A DNA stretch of 64,000 nt from Acinetobacter rudis (lineage in GTDB: Bacteria > Pseudomonadota > Gammaproteobacteria > Pseudomonadales > Moraxellaceae), in assembly GCF_000829675.1 (NCBI RefSeq), contig NZ_BBRX01000024.1, positions 1-64,000 of the forward strand, read 5' to 3'. The position numbers and the translations under genes are program-made. This document shows positions 18,022 to 27,662 of the stretch, in pieces (the stretch's first letter is position 1; each line of letters starts with the position of its first letter). The notes below the pieces were generated by a model that made no database searches, was not told the DNA's origin, and was given only the letters and a program-made list of their open reading frames with translations.

Positions 18022-18891
18022 ATGACCGGGAAAAACACCATACTGATTACTGGCTCAACTGGACAAGTTGGTCGTTTAATTCAAGAGGAACTCACGCACT
18101 GGCCTCATCTGGATATTGTGCTCGCTTCACGCAAGCCCAAACCGCATCAACACTCCGCTTTTAAAAGCGTTTATATGGACTATAACGATCGGGACAGTAT
18201 TCGCTCTGCTTTAGAAAATATTGATACTGTGTTTATGATGACGGGTTACAGCATTGATATGCTCCAGCAAAGTAAAAACTTTGTTGATGTTGCAAAACAA
18301 AGCCAGCTTAGTCATATCGTACATCTCGGTGCTTGTGGTGATAACGATACTGATGTTGCACACTGGGGATGGCACCAGTTTATAGAAAAATATATTGAAT
18401 CTAGTGGGATTGGTTTTACTCATCTACGTCCTGAAGCTTTTATGCAAAACATCTTAGGTTATCAAGGCGACAATAATCTCGAAAAAGGCATTTTAAAATC
18501 CTATTTTGGAAATGCTCGCTTAAGTTGGGTGGACTGTCGCGATGTGGCTAAGATGGCGATTCAATGTTTAGCCCATCCGACACAACATCATGGTCAGACT
18601 TACCGCTTAGGACATGATGCAAAAACCTATGCAGAAATTGCACAGATCATTACAGAAGAAACAGGCATCGACTATCGTTATGAGGCTGAAGATCCTGAAC
18701 TGTTTTGGAAAATTGCAGTACAAAACCAACTTGAATTGACTTATATGAAAAGTATTTATGATCATTATGTCGCACACGCTCAGCATAAGATCCCAAATGC
18801 AGATGCAACATTTTCCCACTTTAGTGAAGTAACAGCTCAACAGCCCACAGATATCCGTCAATTTATACGTCAACATTTATCGCGTTTTTAA
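18022..18891 (+). CDS. NmrA-like NAD(P)-binding reductase / NAD(P)H:quinone oxidoreductase-like
   Basis: About 289 residues of the atypical short-chain dehydrogenase (NmrA/QorB) group. The Rossmann motif TGSTGQVGRLI is at the N-terminus, followed by VLASRKPK (cofactor ribose contact), DTVFMMTGYS and LRPEAFMQNILGY. ATG 18022 is preferred over a TTG at 18007. The catalytic Tyr-Lys pair of classical enzymes is not evident, as is usual for this group. It is alone on its strand. Substrate unknown. Confidence 0.8.
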   Translation: MTGKNTILITGSTGQVGRLIQEELTHWPHLDIVLASRKPKPHQHSAFKSVYMDYNDRDSIRSALENIDTVFMMTGYSIDMLQQSKNFVDVAKQSQLSHIVHLGACGDNDTDVAHWGWHQFIEKYIESSGIGFTHLRPEAFMQNILGYQGDNNLEKGILKSYFGNARLSWVDCRDVAKMAIQCLAHPTQHHGQTYRLGHDAKTYAEIAQIITEETGIDYRYEAEDPELFWKIAVQNQLELTYMKSIYDHYVAHAQHKIPNADATFSHFSEVTAQQPTDIRQFIRQHLSRF

Positions 18892-18935
18892 CGCATGAAG
18901 TGCAGTTCACTGCTCAACAAATGCGTTAGGTTTTT
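18890..18935 (+). terminator. Candidate terminator of the NmrA-like gene
   Basis: AACGCAT (18890-18896, overlapping the stop codon) pairs with ATGCGTT (18921-18927). Inside it GCAGT-TC-ACTGC forms a second small stem. TTTTT follows at 18931-18935. This fits an intrinsic terminator on the plus strand, though the stem is interrupted. Confidence 0.5.
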
Positions 18936-18966
18936 CCTCCAAAGCACACCAATACTGCTTTGGAGG
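18936..18966. repeat. Perfect 11-bp inverted repeat between convergent genes
   Basis: CCTCCAAAGCA (18936-18946) and TGCTTTGGAGG (18956-18966), nine-base loop, in the gap between the NmrA-like and EamA genes. On the minus strand it is followed by A residues, not U, so it is not a normal terminator for the EamA gene, although it may still slow polymerase or protect 3' ends. Confidence 0.5.
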
Positions 18967-18987
18967 GATTACTTTAGGTCAGTTGGC

Positions 18988-19848
18988 TTAAGCATATTTT
19001 TTTGATCCTGCAACACAAATAACCGCGATTAAAGTCACCATAAACATGGTCCAACTCACAGACTCATGCAACAGCACAGCGGCAAAAGTAAGACCAATAA
19101 AAGGTTGAAATAGCTGTAGTTGACCTACAGCTGCAATCCCTCCTTGTACCAAGCCCCTATACCAAAAGACGAAGCCTAGAAACATACTAAATATAGAAAC
19201 ATATCCTAAAGCCAACCACGCGGCCTGACTTACATTACTCAATGTTTCAGGCATGCTCCATAATGCAATTGGCAACATGATAGGCAAAGATAATAACAAA
19301 GCCCAACAGATCACTTGCCATCCTCCTAATGTTCGAGCCGCACGTGCACCTTCTGCATAGCCCAAACCACACACCAATACAGCAGCAAGCATCAATAGAT
19401 CACCTTGCAAGGAAGCACCACGGCTACCGAATGCAGAATACCCTGCAACAAAAGCAGCTCCAAGTATCGAAAACACCCAAAATAACGGCTTTGGTCGTTC
19501 ATCTGCACGCAATACAGCAAATAAGGCGGTACATAGCGGAAGTAAGCCGACAAATACGATGGAATGCGCTGAACTAACATGTTGCAATGCAAGTGCTGTT
19601 AATAGTGGAAAGCCTATCACTACGCCTAAGGCACTGATCGCCAAAGCAGGTAAATCCGTTCTTTTTGGGCGTGGCTGTTTTAAGATCAACAGCAGAAAAA
19701 TCGCCAGTAAAGCTGCGATCGCCGCGCGTATACTGGTTAAAAAAAATGGATCAAAATCCGCAACCGCTACTCTAGTTGCGGGTAAAGAACCTGCAAAAAT
19801 AATCACCCCAATCAAACCATTCAACCAACCTTTGCTTGAGTCCTTCAT
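18988..19848 (-). CDS. EamA/DMT-family transporter
   Basis: A 286-residue inner-membrane protein with about ten hydrophobic segments arranged as two five-helix EamA repeats. Seen: GLIGVIIFAGSLPATRVAVADFDP at the start, SSAHSIVFVGLLPLCTALFAV in the first repeat, and VGQLQLFQPFIGLTFAAVLLHESV in the second, the typical position of the conserved Pro/Glu. Such proteins export amino acids or other small metabolites. It is divergent from a MocR regulator, a very common pairing, and the repeats in between are probably the MocR operator. Substrate unknown. Confidence 0.87.
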   Translation of the reverse strand: MKDSSKGWLNGLIGVIIFAGSLPATRVAVADFDPFFLTSIRAAIAALLAIFLLLILKQPRPKRTDLPALAISALGVVIGFPLLTALALQHVSSAHSIVFVGLLPLCTALFAVLRADERPKPLFWVFSILGAAFVAGYSAFGSRGASLQGDLLMLAAVLVCGLGYAEGARAARTLGGWQVICWALLLSLPIMLPIALWSMPETLSNVSQAAWLALGYVSIFSMFLGFVFWYRGLVQGGIAAVGQLQLFQPFIGLTFAAVLLHESVSWTMFMVTLIAVICVAGSKKYA

Positions 19849-19867
19849 GATGTCTATTCCAACTTTA

Positions 19868-19938
19868 CAATAGCCCTATTGGAACACGGCAATCATTCAC
19901 TAAACGAGATACAGTTCAGTACAGTTAATAAAAACTGT
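19868..19938. promoter_or_regulatory. MocR-type operator region with repeats
   Basis: Between the divergent EamA and MocR genes: a palindrome CAATAG-CC-CTATTG (19868-19881), then direct repeats ACAGTT at 19911 and 19921 (ten bases apart, one helical turn), and an inverted copy AACTGT at 19933. A TATGAT hexamer at 19939-19944 could be the MocR gene -10. Direct repeats plus an inverted half-site are the usual MocR operator design. Confidence 0.5.
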
Positions 19939-19971
19939 TATGATAAAAATACCCCTACAGTTGGCATCGAT

Positions 19972-21363
19972 ATGAAGAAAGCTCAGACACGTATTAGTAT
20001 CGTCATGGATGAAATTCAAAATAAAATTACCTCTAGAGTTTATCTGCCAAGCACTAAGCTTCCATCTGTTAGAGCTCAAGCTCGTATGTTGAGCGTCTCT
20101 GTATCTACAGTTGTAGAAGCTTATGAACGGCTCATGGCAGAAGGAATCATCATATCAAGACCTGGCTCTGGCTTTTACGTTTCTGGTCCAATTTCTCCAC
20201 TGGCACTAACCCAAATGGGTCCTAAACTGGACCGTGAAGTAGATCCTTTATGGGTTTCACGTCAGGCATTAGATACCAATACAGCGACTCTTAAACCGGG
20301 CTGTGGATGGTTACCTGCAACGTGGTTATACGAAACTGGCATGAGAAAAGCACTGCGCAGTATGTCTCGTAATGAAAGTTTGGAATTAGTTGAATATGCA
20401 ACATCTTTAGGGCACCCAGAATTACGCCAGTTACTTTCACGTCGTCTCAACAGTCATCGTATTGATGTCGATCCTAATCAAATCATGCTCACAGAATCAG
20501 GTACTCAAGCGATTGATCTTATCTGTCGTTTTTTCTTGGCACCTGGGGATACGGTCATCGTTGATGATCCTTGTTATTTTAATTTTCATGCATTACTCAA
20601 AGCACATCGTGTCAACATAGTGAGCGTTCCTTACACTGTAAACGGACCTGATCTTGAAATCTTTAAAACAGTTTTAGATGAATATACACCTCGGCTTTAT
20701 ATTACAAATTCGGCCATCCATAACCCAACAGGTGCAACACTGTCCCCTGTGACTGCACACCGCCTGCTTAAACTCATCGATCACACCAATTTAATCATCG
20801 TCGAAGACGATATCTTTGCAGATTTTGAACTTACAGCTGCACCACGTTTAGCTTCTTTTGATGGCTTAAACCGTGTCATTCAAATTGGTAGTTTTTCAAA
20901 AACCATCTCAGCTTCTGTGCGCTGTGGTTATATTGCAGCGAGAACTGACTGGGTTGAAGATCTCGTGGATTTAAAAATAGCCACTTCATTTGGTGGTGGC
21001 AGATTCGCAGCAGAACTCATACTCCACGTACTTAAAGACAGCGGTTATCGTAAACATATGGAAGTCGTGCGTACACGTTTGGCCAATGAAATGGTAAAAA
21101 CAGCAGCGAAGCTTGAAGCTCTTGGCATTAAACCTTGGATTACTCCGCAAGCTGGTATGTTCCTTTGGTGCAAACTGCCACAAGGGCTTGATGCGGGACA
21201 CATTGCCCAAGCTTGTTTAAAACATGGCGTGGTGCTTGCACCTGGTAATGCTTTTAGTCAATCACTAACAGCAAAAGATTTTTTACGCTTTAATGTTGCA
21301 CAATCTACAGATGACCATATATTTGAGGTGTTAGCTGAAGTGATTGCACAACATATAAACTAA
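19972..21363 (+). CDS. MocR-type GntR/aminotransferase-fold regulator
   Basis: About 463 residues from ATG 19972; a TTG at 19879 would add 31 residues of no family similarity and would place the coding region across the divergent operator, so it is rejected. N-terminal GntR winged helix (LPSVRAQARMLSVSVSTVVEAYERL), then an aminotransferase-like domain with the PLP lysine in IGSFSKTISASVRCGY and the aspartate in IVEDDIFADFEL. It probably controls the EamA exporter on the other strand and its own gene. Confidence 0.87.
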   Translation: MKKAQTRISIVMDEIQNKITSRVYLPSTKLPSVRAQARMLSVSVSTVVEAYERLMAEGIIISRPGSGFYVSGPISPLALTQMGPKLDREVDPLWVSRQALDTNTATLKPGCGWLPATWLYETGMRKALRSMSRNESLELVEYATSLGHPELRQLLSRRLNSHRIDVDPNQIMLTESGTQAIDLICRFFLAPGDTVIVDDPCYFNFHALLKAHRVNIVSVPYTVNGPDLEIFKTVLDEYTPRLYITNSAIHNPTGATLSPVTAHRLLKLIDHTNLIIVEDDIFADFELTAAPRLASFDGLNRVIQIGSFSKTISASVRCGYIAARTDWVEDLVDLKIATSFGGGRFAAELILHVLKDSGYRKHMEVVRTRLANEMVKTAAKLEALGIKPWITPQAGMFLWCKLPQGLDAGHIAQACLKHGVVLAPGNAFSQSLTAKDFLRFNVAQSTDDHIFEVLAEVIAQHIN

Positions 21364-21413
21364 GTGAAGCGCACCTATACAAAATATATCGCCACGATAA
21401 ATTGAATATATTT

Positions 21414-21851
21414 TTATAAGTGCAGCATTGCTAATATCTCTTCTTGATCCTCATCTAGACCATATTCTTGAAAACCAAATGAAGCATAAAACTTTTTAGC
21501 AACTGTATTTTCTTGGTCGTAGCAAATCCCAATTTTGTTAATATTTGCATTTTCACGTATCTTCAATAAAGCTAAGGCGAATGCTCTTTTCCCCATACCT
21601 TTTTTTTGAAATTTCTTATCGATCATAAAACGCCAGACATCAATCTGATCAACTTTTTCCTGAACCCACATAAAAAAACCAATCGGCGTTTCATCCAAAT
21701 AGATGGCTAAAGCCGTATAGTGACTATTGTAGTGAGATTCAACTAAAGACCATGTATTTGATGCAACAAAATCCTCTTGTTCTTCGTATACATCAAGCAG
21801 ACAGACAGCCTCATAATTGTCTTGGGTAATATCATTTAGGGAGATGTTCAT
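21414..21851 (-). CDS. GNAT-family N-acetyltransferase
   Basis: A 145-residue compact GNAT enzyme of the Acetyltransf_1 type. Motif A is visible as KKFQKKGMGKRAFALAL (acetyl-CoA pyrophosphate loop, Q-x-x-G-x-G/A pattern), preceded by TPIGFFMWVQEKVDQIDVWR, and followed by CYDQENTVAKKFYASFGFQEYG. It could be related to spermidine acetyltransferases or BltD-like enzymes, but the substrate is not readable. It is convergent with the MocR gene across 50 bases. Confidence 0.82.
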   Translation of the reverse strand: MNISLNDITQDNYEAVCLLDVYEEQEDFVASNTWSLVESHYNSHYTALAIYLDETPIGFFMWVQEKVDQIDVWRFMIDKKFQKKGMGKRAFALALLKIRENANINKIGICYDQENTVAKKFYASFGFQEYGLDEDQEEILAMLHL

Positions 21852-22187
21852 GTGGATTATCTATAATCTTAATTCAGCCCTATGATCGGTTATGAATGTC
21901 AAGATTGAATTAAAGATATGTGTAGATTGAATGGATATTATTAGAGTTTGATCAAATCCATGAATACTTGGGTTGCGAGACTGATAATAAGTATTAACTT
22001 ATATCTATAAACTTTATATTTCAATATAAAATTTCTTTTCATTAAAATTTTAAAGAATTAACTAATTTGATTAAAACACACTTATAATTAAACTAGAATA
22101 ACGAATATTAAAATTAACCGAATGCCTTCCATAAAATAAATTTGTGTTAATAATGAACAGGATTACCTCCACTATTAAGAGAAATTC
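21852..22187. other. Intergenic region upstream of secreted protein
   Basis: About 335 very AT-rich bases. GATTAT-CT-ATAATC at 21855-21868 is a small palindrome right before the acetyltransferase start and may overlap its promoter. Nothing else is clear. Confidence 0.4.
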
Positions 22188-23171
22188 ATGAGAAAATTTA
22201 TTTTAGTCGCTATTTGCTTATCTATACCAAGTATTGGCTTAGCTGCATCAGTATGTAATATCGATAAAAAAAATTACAACTCCCTAGAAAAAGTCTATAA
22301 ATTAGGGAAAATTAGAGTTTTTTACTCAACCAATCCAACTAGTGTGGATAAACTACCTCACCAAACAGACTTAAATAATAACTCCATTCCCGATTATGTA
22401 GAAGATGTAGCACTTCAAGCTAAAACTGCAGGAGAAGCATTAAACTATCTTGGTTTTACTGATCCACTTGAAAGTAAGAGATATAAAGGTGTTGCAGAAT
22501 ATATTGATATTAATCTTGTTTCAGAATCAGGAGGTGTAGCATACGAAATCCCTCAACGTGCCGATACACAAATTAAAGAAAACAAATGTGCTCTACTTAT
22601 ACAATTAACTAATAATATTTCAGACTTTCCAGGGAGCTGGTCAATTGTTTCACATGAATTATTTCATTTATATCAGTATGGTTATGCTCAGTTTAAACGA
22701 GGATGGTATGGAGAAGGAAGTGCTAACTGGGCTGAACGAGTAATTCGAGTTGGAGGGCATAAATATGTAACAGGTCCTAATCCACTCCCTCAGAATATGG
22801 AGGAACTCAAATTAAAAGTTTATGCAGAACACTATAATAACCTATGGTCACGTCTAGCTGAGTTATCTGAAAAAAATAATGGTGCTATGCTTCTTCCGAC
22901 TGAACTATTAAATAGAAAATATGTAAATGGTTCCAAAGTAATTAAAGATGACCAGTTGAATGGTTATGCTTTTATGATTAGATTCATGGATAATCTACGT
23001 ATAAAATCTGAACAAATATCATTTAATAACAATTGGGACCCATACGCTTGGGGAGCCAATAAACGGCTTGAGTCGAACAATGCAATTATTTTAGCTGTTA
23101 TTCAAGATACAATGCATCAGTTTGGTATGAACAAAACAAAGGAAGAACAAGAGTTTTTAAATATAAAGTAG
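22188..23171 (+). CDS. Secreted putative zinc metallopeptidase (HExxH)
   Basis: A 327-residue protein with a clear signal peptide (about 1-20, ending GLAAS). The motif SHELFHLYQYGY (about residues 155-166) is a gluzincin-type HExxH, and GEGSANWAE about 16 residues later can supply the third zinc ligand. Before it, NNNSIPDYVEDVALQ resembles the D-N-G-I-P-D-Y-V-E signature of MXAN_6640-like putative metallopeptidases. The gene is distinctly AT-rich compared with mutS and stands alone, which hints at transfer. Substrate unknown; exported to periplasm or medium. Confidence 0.7.
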   Translation: MRKFILVAICLSIPSIGLAASVCNIDKKNYNSLEKVYKLGKIRVFYSTNPTSVDKLPHQTDLNNNSIPDYVEDVALQAKTAGEALNYLGFTDPLESKRYKGVAEYIDINLVSESGGVAYEIPQRADTQIKENKCALLIQLTNNISDFPGSWSIVSHELFHLYQYGYAQFKRGWYGEGSANWAERVIRVGGHKYVTGPNPLPQNMEELKLKVYAEHYNNLWSRLAELSEKNNGAMLLPTELLNRKYVNGSKVIKDDQLNGYAFMIRFMDNLRIKSEQISFNNNWDPYAWGANKRLESNNAIILAVIQDTMHQFGMNKTKEEQEFLNIK

Positions 23172-23201
23172 TATCTCAAATTTTACTGACGTTAAAGGCT
23201 A

Positions 23202-23241
23202 ATCATTCAAGCTCGATCTTTTAAGACTAAGCTTGAATGAT
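23202..23241. repeat. Perfect 12-bp inverted repeat after the metallopeptidase gene
   Basis: ATCATTCAAGCT (23202-23213) and AGCTTGAATGAT (23230-23241), 16-base loop. It starts 30 bases after the stop codon. No clean U-run follows, so terminator function is possible but not certain. The rest of the gap to mutS shows nothing else. Confidence 0.5.
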
Positions 23242-23471
23242 CAAAAGCTTTAATCACAACTTTGATATATAGCTCTACCTCAAATACCTGCAATCTTGAG
23301 TTTGCCTAATATTTCCCCAGTCTCAGTCGTATTCCTTTTTGTGAATCACTCTCAATTTGCTAAGATAGCCGCCTATAAGGTACTCGATAACGAAGTATCC
23401 ATATTGTTGGTATTGCTTAGACAGCTAAGTTTTCAAAATACAATTATTGATCATCTCGATTTAAGGAATTA

Positions 23472-26102
23472 ATGCGCATGAATAGCACTGAAATAGTGGC
23501 TGACCTGTCTTCCCATACACCAATGATGCAGCAATACCTTAAAGTCAAAATGCAGCATCCACATTCCTTGTTGTTTTATCGTATGGGTGACTTTTATGAG
23601 CTGTTTTTTCAAGATGCACATAAAGCTGTAAAATTATTAGGAATCAGCCTTACGCACCGTGGTAAAAGTAACGGTGAACCTATCCCTATGGCTGGTGTGC
23701 CTTATCATGCAGCTGAAGGTTATCTTGCTCGCTTAGTAAAAAAAGGCGAAACAGTGGTGATCTGTGAACAAGTAGGAGAAGTCACAGGAAAAGGCCCAGT
23801 TGAACGTGCGGTCGTTCGAATCTTAACCCCAGGAACATTAACTGATGATGCGCTTTTAGGTAGCCATCAGAACTCACACCTCGTTGCTTTATGTTTACAA
23901 CAAAATCAACTGGGTATTGCCTTACTTAACCTAAGTTCAGGGGTGTTTAAGGTTCAACAGCAACATTATCAAGCTGAAAGCCTTGCGCTAGAATTGGCAC
24001 GTCTCATGCCAAGCGAAATTATTATTGATGAAGATCTCATCGATCAAAATATTATTGAGCAAATCAAAAAATACTTAGACTGCCCGATTAGCAAACGCCC
24101 AAATGTTGACTTTAATCTAAATAATGCACAAAAAACGCTATGTGATCAGTTACAAGTGGGCAGTTTATCAGGCTTTGGCATTGACCATTTGCCTTTGGCC
24201 AAAGCAGCTGCTGCAGCGTTAATTCATTATGCCAAAGAAACTCAAAAAACAGCTTTACCGCATATTCATTCGATTCAACTCGAACAAAGCACAGATTTTA
24301 TAGCACTTGATCCTGTCACACGTCGTAATCTTGAGATTGTTGATCCATTATTTGAACATGGTACATCGTTATTTCAACTCATCAACGACTGTAAAACTGC
24401 AATGGGTGGTCGTTTGCTCAGCCGTACCCTTATGCAGCCATTACGTGATACCAAATTACTTGACCAGCGTTTAGATGCAATCGAAGCTATGGTCAAAGGT
24501 TATCATGAAGCACCTGTACGTGATGTACTCAAAGATATTGGTGATATCGAACGTGTATTAGGCCGTGTAGCGCTTGGTAGTGCTCGACCACGTGACTTAG
24601 TTCAATTACGTCAAGCCTGCGCGCAAATTCCAGCGTTACGTCAATCCATCACACCAATGCTCAATCTGGATCATTCAAATTATCTTAATCAGTTAAATCA
24701 AGAACTCGGTGATTTCCAAGGACTATATCAGCATCTAATGGCTGCGATTGTCGAAAGCCCGCCGGTATTACTCCGTGATGGTAATGTAATTGCTGAAGGT
24801 TTTGATCCTGAACTTGATGAACTGCGTAAAATACGTGACCACGCTGGACAATTTCTCATCGATTTAGAAGTACAAGAGCGTGAAAATACAGGTATTAATA
24901 CATTAAAAATTGGCTATAACCGTGTGAGTGGCTACTATATTGAATTAACCCGTGCACAAGCTGAACAGGCACCTGATCATTATATTCGTCGTCAAACTCT
25001 TAAAAATGCTGAACGTTACATTACGCCTGAACTAAAAAGTTTTGAAGATAAAGTCCTTTCAAGTGAATCACGTGCACTTGCACGTGAAAAAATGCTGTTT
25101 GAACAGTTATTGGAAAAACTAAGACTAGACATCGCTCAGTTACAGATGATGAGTAGCGCGATCGCTCAAATCGACTTGACTGCGAATTTTGCCTATCAGG
25201 CACGACTACAACAATGGAACCGTCCAACATTTACCCCAGATGTTGGTATTCAAATTCGTGCTGGTCGTCACCCTGTAGTTGAATCATTGAATAAAACACC
25301 ATTTACACCCAACGATACTCAACTCGATTATGCGCATCGTATGGCGATTATTACTGGTCCAAATATGGGCGGTAAATCGACCTTTATGCGTCAAACTGCT
25401 TTGATTTGTTTGCTTGCCTACTGTGGTAGTTTCGTGCCAGCTCAATCAGCTCAACTCGGACCTATTGACCGAATTTTTACCCGTATTGGTTCTGCTGATG
25501 ATCTATCTACAGGTAAATCAACCTTTATGGTGGAAATGACTGAAACCTCACAGATTTTGCATCATGCTACACACCAATCTTTGGTGCTGATGGATGAAGT
25601 AGGGCGTGGTACTAGTACCTATGATGGTTTATCTCTTGCTTGGGCCTGTGTGCTTGATTTAACAAAACGTATTAAATGCTTGTGCCTCTTTGCAACGCAT
25701 TATTTTGAATTGACTGAACTCAGTCATGAAACTGGTATCGACAACTACCACGTCACTGCTAAAGAACTTAATGGCAATCTAATCTTGCTCCACAAAGTGC
25801 AGCATGGGCCAGCAAGTCAGAGTCATGGTTTACAGGTTGCCAAGTTGGCTGGTATCCCAAATGCCGTGATTAAAGAAGCGCAAAAACGTCTAAAAATCTT
25901 AGAGAAACAGCAACAATTGCAAGTGAGCACCACAGTACAAAATGACTTATTTGCACCAATAGTCGAAGCGACGCCTGAGATTGAAATCATTGAAGTTGAG
26001 AAAACCTCGCCTGCACTTGAGGCTTTAACAGCACTTGATGTAGACAACTTAACGCCTCGACAAGCTCTTGAACAGCTCTACGCACTCAAAGCTCAGCTCT
26101 AG
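23472..26102 (+). CDS. mutS: DNA mismatch repair protein MutS
   Basis: A full-length 876-residue MutS that recognises mismatches and starts methyl-directed repair with MutL. Seen: mismatch-binding domain I with the [11 protein letters not shown]he-x-Glu wedge (about residue 38), connector and lever domains, and the ATPase domain with Walker [10 protein letters not shown] (about 635), [10 protein letters not shown] (Walker B) and FATHYFEL. The C-terminal [14 protein letters not shown] is the tetramer region. AAGGA precedes ATG 23472; ATG 23478 is an alternative two codons later. Intact, so no mutator defect is visible. Confidence 0.97.
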   Translation: MRMNSTEIVADLSSHTPMMQQYLKVKMQHPHSLLFYRMGDFYELFFQDAHKAVKLLGISLTHRGKSNGEPIPMAGVPYHAAEGYLARLVKKGETVVICEQVGEVTGKGPVERAVVRILTPGTLTDDALLGSHQNSHLVALCLQQNQLGIALLNLSSGVFKVQQQHYQAESLALELARLMPSEIIIDEDLIDQNIIEQIKKYLDCPISKRPNVDFNLNNAQKTLCDQLQVGSLSGFGIDHLPLAKAAAAALIHYAKETQKTALPHIHSIQLEQSTDFIALDPVTRRNLEIVDPLFEHGTSLFQLINDCKTAMGGRLLSRTLMQPLRDTKLLDQRLDAIEAMVKGYHEAPVRDVLKDIGDIERVLGRVALGSARPRDLVQLRQACAQIPALRQSITPMLNLDHSNYLNQLNQELGDFQGLYQHLMAAIVESPPVLLRDGNVIAEGFDPELDELRKIRDHAGQFLIDLEVQERENTGINTLKIGYNRVSGYYIELTRAQAEQAPDHYIRRQTLKNAERYITPELKSFEDKVLSSESRALAREKMLFEQLLEKLRLDIAQLQMMSSAIAQIDLTANFAYQARLQQWNRPTFTPDVGIQIRAGRHPVVESLNKTPFTPNDTQLDYAHRMAIITGPNMGGKSTFMRQTALICLLAYCGSFVPAQSAQLGPIDRIFTRIGSADDLSTGKSTFMVEMTETSQILHHATHQSLVLMDEVGRGTSTYDGLSLAWACVLDLTKRIKCLCLFATHYFELTELSHETGIDNYHVTAKELNGNLILLHKVQHGPASQSHGLQVAKLAGIPNAVIKEAQKRLKILEKQQQLQVSTTVQNDLFAPIVEATPEIEIIEVEKTSPALEALTALDVDNLTPRQALEQLYALKAQL

Positions 26103-26123
26103 TTCAAAATACATTTTCATATG

Positions 26124-26151
26124 ATATAGCCCGTTTACGGGCTATATTTTT
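26124..26151. terminator. Bidirectional terminator between mutS and DUF481 gene
   Basis: An 11-bp perfect stem ATATAGCCCGT / ACGGGCTATAT (26124-26134, 26137-26147) followed by TTTT on the plus strand, between convergent genes. A strong intrinsic terminator for mutS that may also serve the minus strand. Confidence 0.8.
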
Positions 26152-26166
26152 GACTCAATACTTTAA

Positions 26167-26952
26167 TCAGTGACTATAGCGCAAACCAACCGAGAGTAAT
26201 GAGTCACGACTATCTCCATCATCGGCTCTTAAGTCTTTAATTTGATAACTTACCAAGCCTGAAATCGTTTTAGTCAAACCCGCATTAATGCTACTACGAC
26301 TACGCAAAGTTTGACTCTTGACACCGTACGCGTAACCTAAGCCTTGATGAAAAGATACAACTTCATTAAATTTATATTGGTAAAACAATGCTGTCGTACC
26401 AATCAGCTCATTATAATCACTATGTTTATGTTGAGCCTGATCTTCTAACTTACTAAAACGATAACCCGCACCGAGTTCAGCAGTTAATTCTTGCTGCTCC
26501 GATTTTAATAAATCAAATCCAGCACCTGCAGTCACTCCAAGCTGATATTCAAAACTACTACGCAGATCTTTATCCCCTTGCAATTTTAGATATTGATAAA
26601 CGTGTTCTGAACTCAGAGGATTGCGATGCAATAATTTTCCATAAGCCATATAACGCTCTACATTCTTCGCAGCATCACTATCATCATTGGCTGAAACTGC
26701 TTCTGCCTTGATCTCCTGCCCCCAAATACCCGTTTGGCGCTGAAATAAAATTCGTGCAGCTAAATTTTCTTTGCTAGTCGATGAGCCATTCGAGCGGCTG
26801 CTATTGAGTAAATAACTGAGATCACCATCTAATCTATAAGTTTGGTTCTCTTTAATACTTATCTTCCCAACATCTGTCCGAGTCGGTCCTAAATCAGCAG
26901 CAATACTCAGTGTAGGTATCATTGCCATTAGGCTCATAATCGTTTTACGCAT
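26167..26952 (-). CDS. DUF481-family outer-membrane protein
   Basis: About 261 residues from ATG 26952 with a signal peptide (MRKTIMSLMAMIPTLSIAA). The rest is amphipathic beta-strand pattern with short polar turns, ending in SLLSVGLRYSH, as in the DUF481/YdiY putative salt-induced outer-membrane beta-barrels. The conserved 'RYMAYGKLLHRN' and 'ELGAGYRF' type strands are present. A GTG seven codons upstream is a possible start but has no properly placed ribosome site. Function of the family is not established. Confidence 0.75.
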   Translation of the reverse strand: MRKTIMSLMAMIPTLSIAADLGPTRTDVGKISIKENQTYRLDGDLSYLLNSSRSNGSSTSKENLAARILFQRQTGIWGQEIKAEAVSANDDSDAAKNVERYMAYGKLLHRNPLSSEHVYQYLKLQGDKDLRSSFEYQLGVTAGAGFDLLKSEQQELTAELGAGYRFSKLEDQAQHKHSDYNELIGTTALFYQYKFNEVVSFHQGLGYAYGVKSQTLRSRSSINAGLTKTISGLVSYQIKDLRADDGDSRDSLLSVGLRYSH

Positions 26953-27660
26953 TGCAATAGATAACTCATTCACTCTTTCGTACTACATTTTAAAAGTAAT
27001 ATGTTGATCTTTGCAGTGTTAATTTAGATTCTTATTCAAATTTTTTCCAGTTGGTACAACAAATTTAAAAATACTTTTTCTGAAACAACCTTAACTATAT
27101 TTTAAAAATCATTAAATGATGAACTCAGCTAAAGTAGAATTTTCCCAAAAATTAACGATTAGAAATTTTCAATATGATTTCAGCGCATCAAAAACCTTCA
27201 TCAACTATTTATAGTTAATTTTAATAAATTAATTTAGAAACTTGTTATTATTTTTACTTGAAATATAAATTAAATAGTCTTAAAAAAACAACTTACCTTC
27301 ACTCACACATTTAATATATTTATCTATTAAAAACTCCAGAAAAACATATCACAATGACTCTCGATTATAAAAATTCATCCCTCAATTCAATCATAAAAAA
27401 TTGATAGACAAAAAGGAATATCTAAATGAAAAACAACTTGATTAAAGATTAACCACCAAAACATAATCTCAAATATGCTTTTACACAATCATTAAAACTA
27501 AAAACTCAACACATTACTTTTACTTAAATTTTTATAACGTTAGAACCACCAGTTATAGTAATCAAATATATTTAAAAGCAAAGTGCTCCCACTATATCCC
27601 ACCCCAAATAAAGACTATACCCAGAGATTAAGAAAATTTCCCTTATTATGAGACGCGCTC
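26953..27660. other. Long AT-rich gene-free region before the Bcr/CflA exporter
   Basis: About 700 bases of very AT-rich sequence with no frame that I can support beyond an eight-codon frame with a good ribosome site (27426-27452). It must hold the exporter promoter. Its composition matches the exporter gene rather than mutS or fdxA, in keeping with a transferred segment. Confidence 0.5.
27426..27452 (+). CDS. Possible leader peptide, 8 codons
   Basis: ATG-to-TAA frame encoding MKNNLIKD, with AAGGA eight bases upstream of the ATG. It lies about 210 bases before the exporter gene. It could be a regulatory leader, as found before some drug-resistance genes, or the remnant start of a lost gene. 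Only the ribosome site and frame support it. Confidence 0.25.
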   Translation: MKNNLIKD

Positions 27661-27662
27661 AT
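27648..27662 (+). promoter_or_regulatory. Small hairpin over the exporter start codon
   Basis: ATGAG-ACGCG-CTCAT: the 3' arm contains the first two bases of the ATG at 27661, and the GAG in the 5' arm is the only ribosome-site-like triplet. Folding would hide the start. Only five base pairs, so weak. Confidence 0.25.

Noticed and set aside
19879..19971. TTG start extending the second MocR regulator
   Set aside because: It would translate through the divergent operator repeats, and the added residues do not fit the family; ATG 19972 fits the GntR domain.
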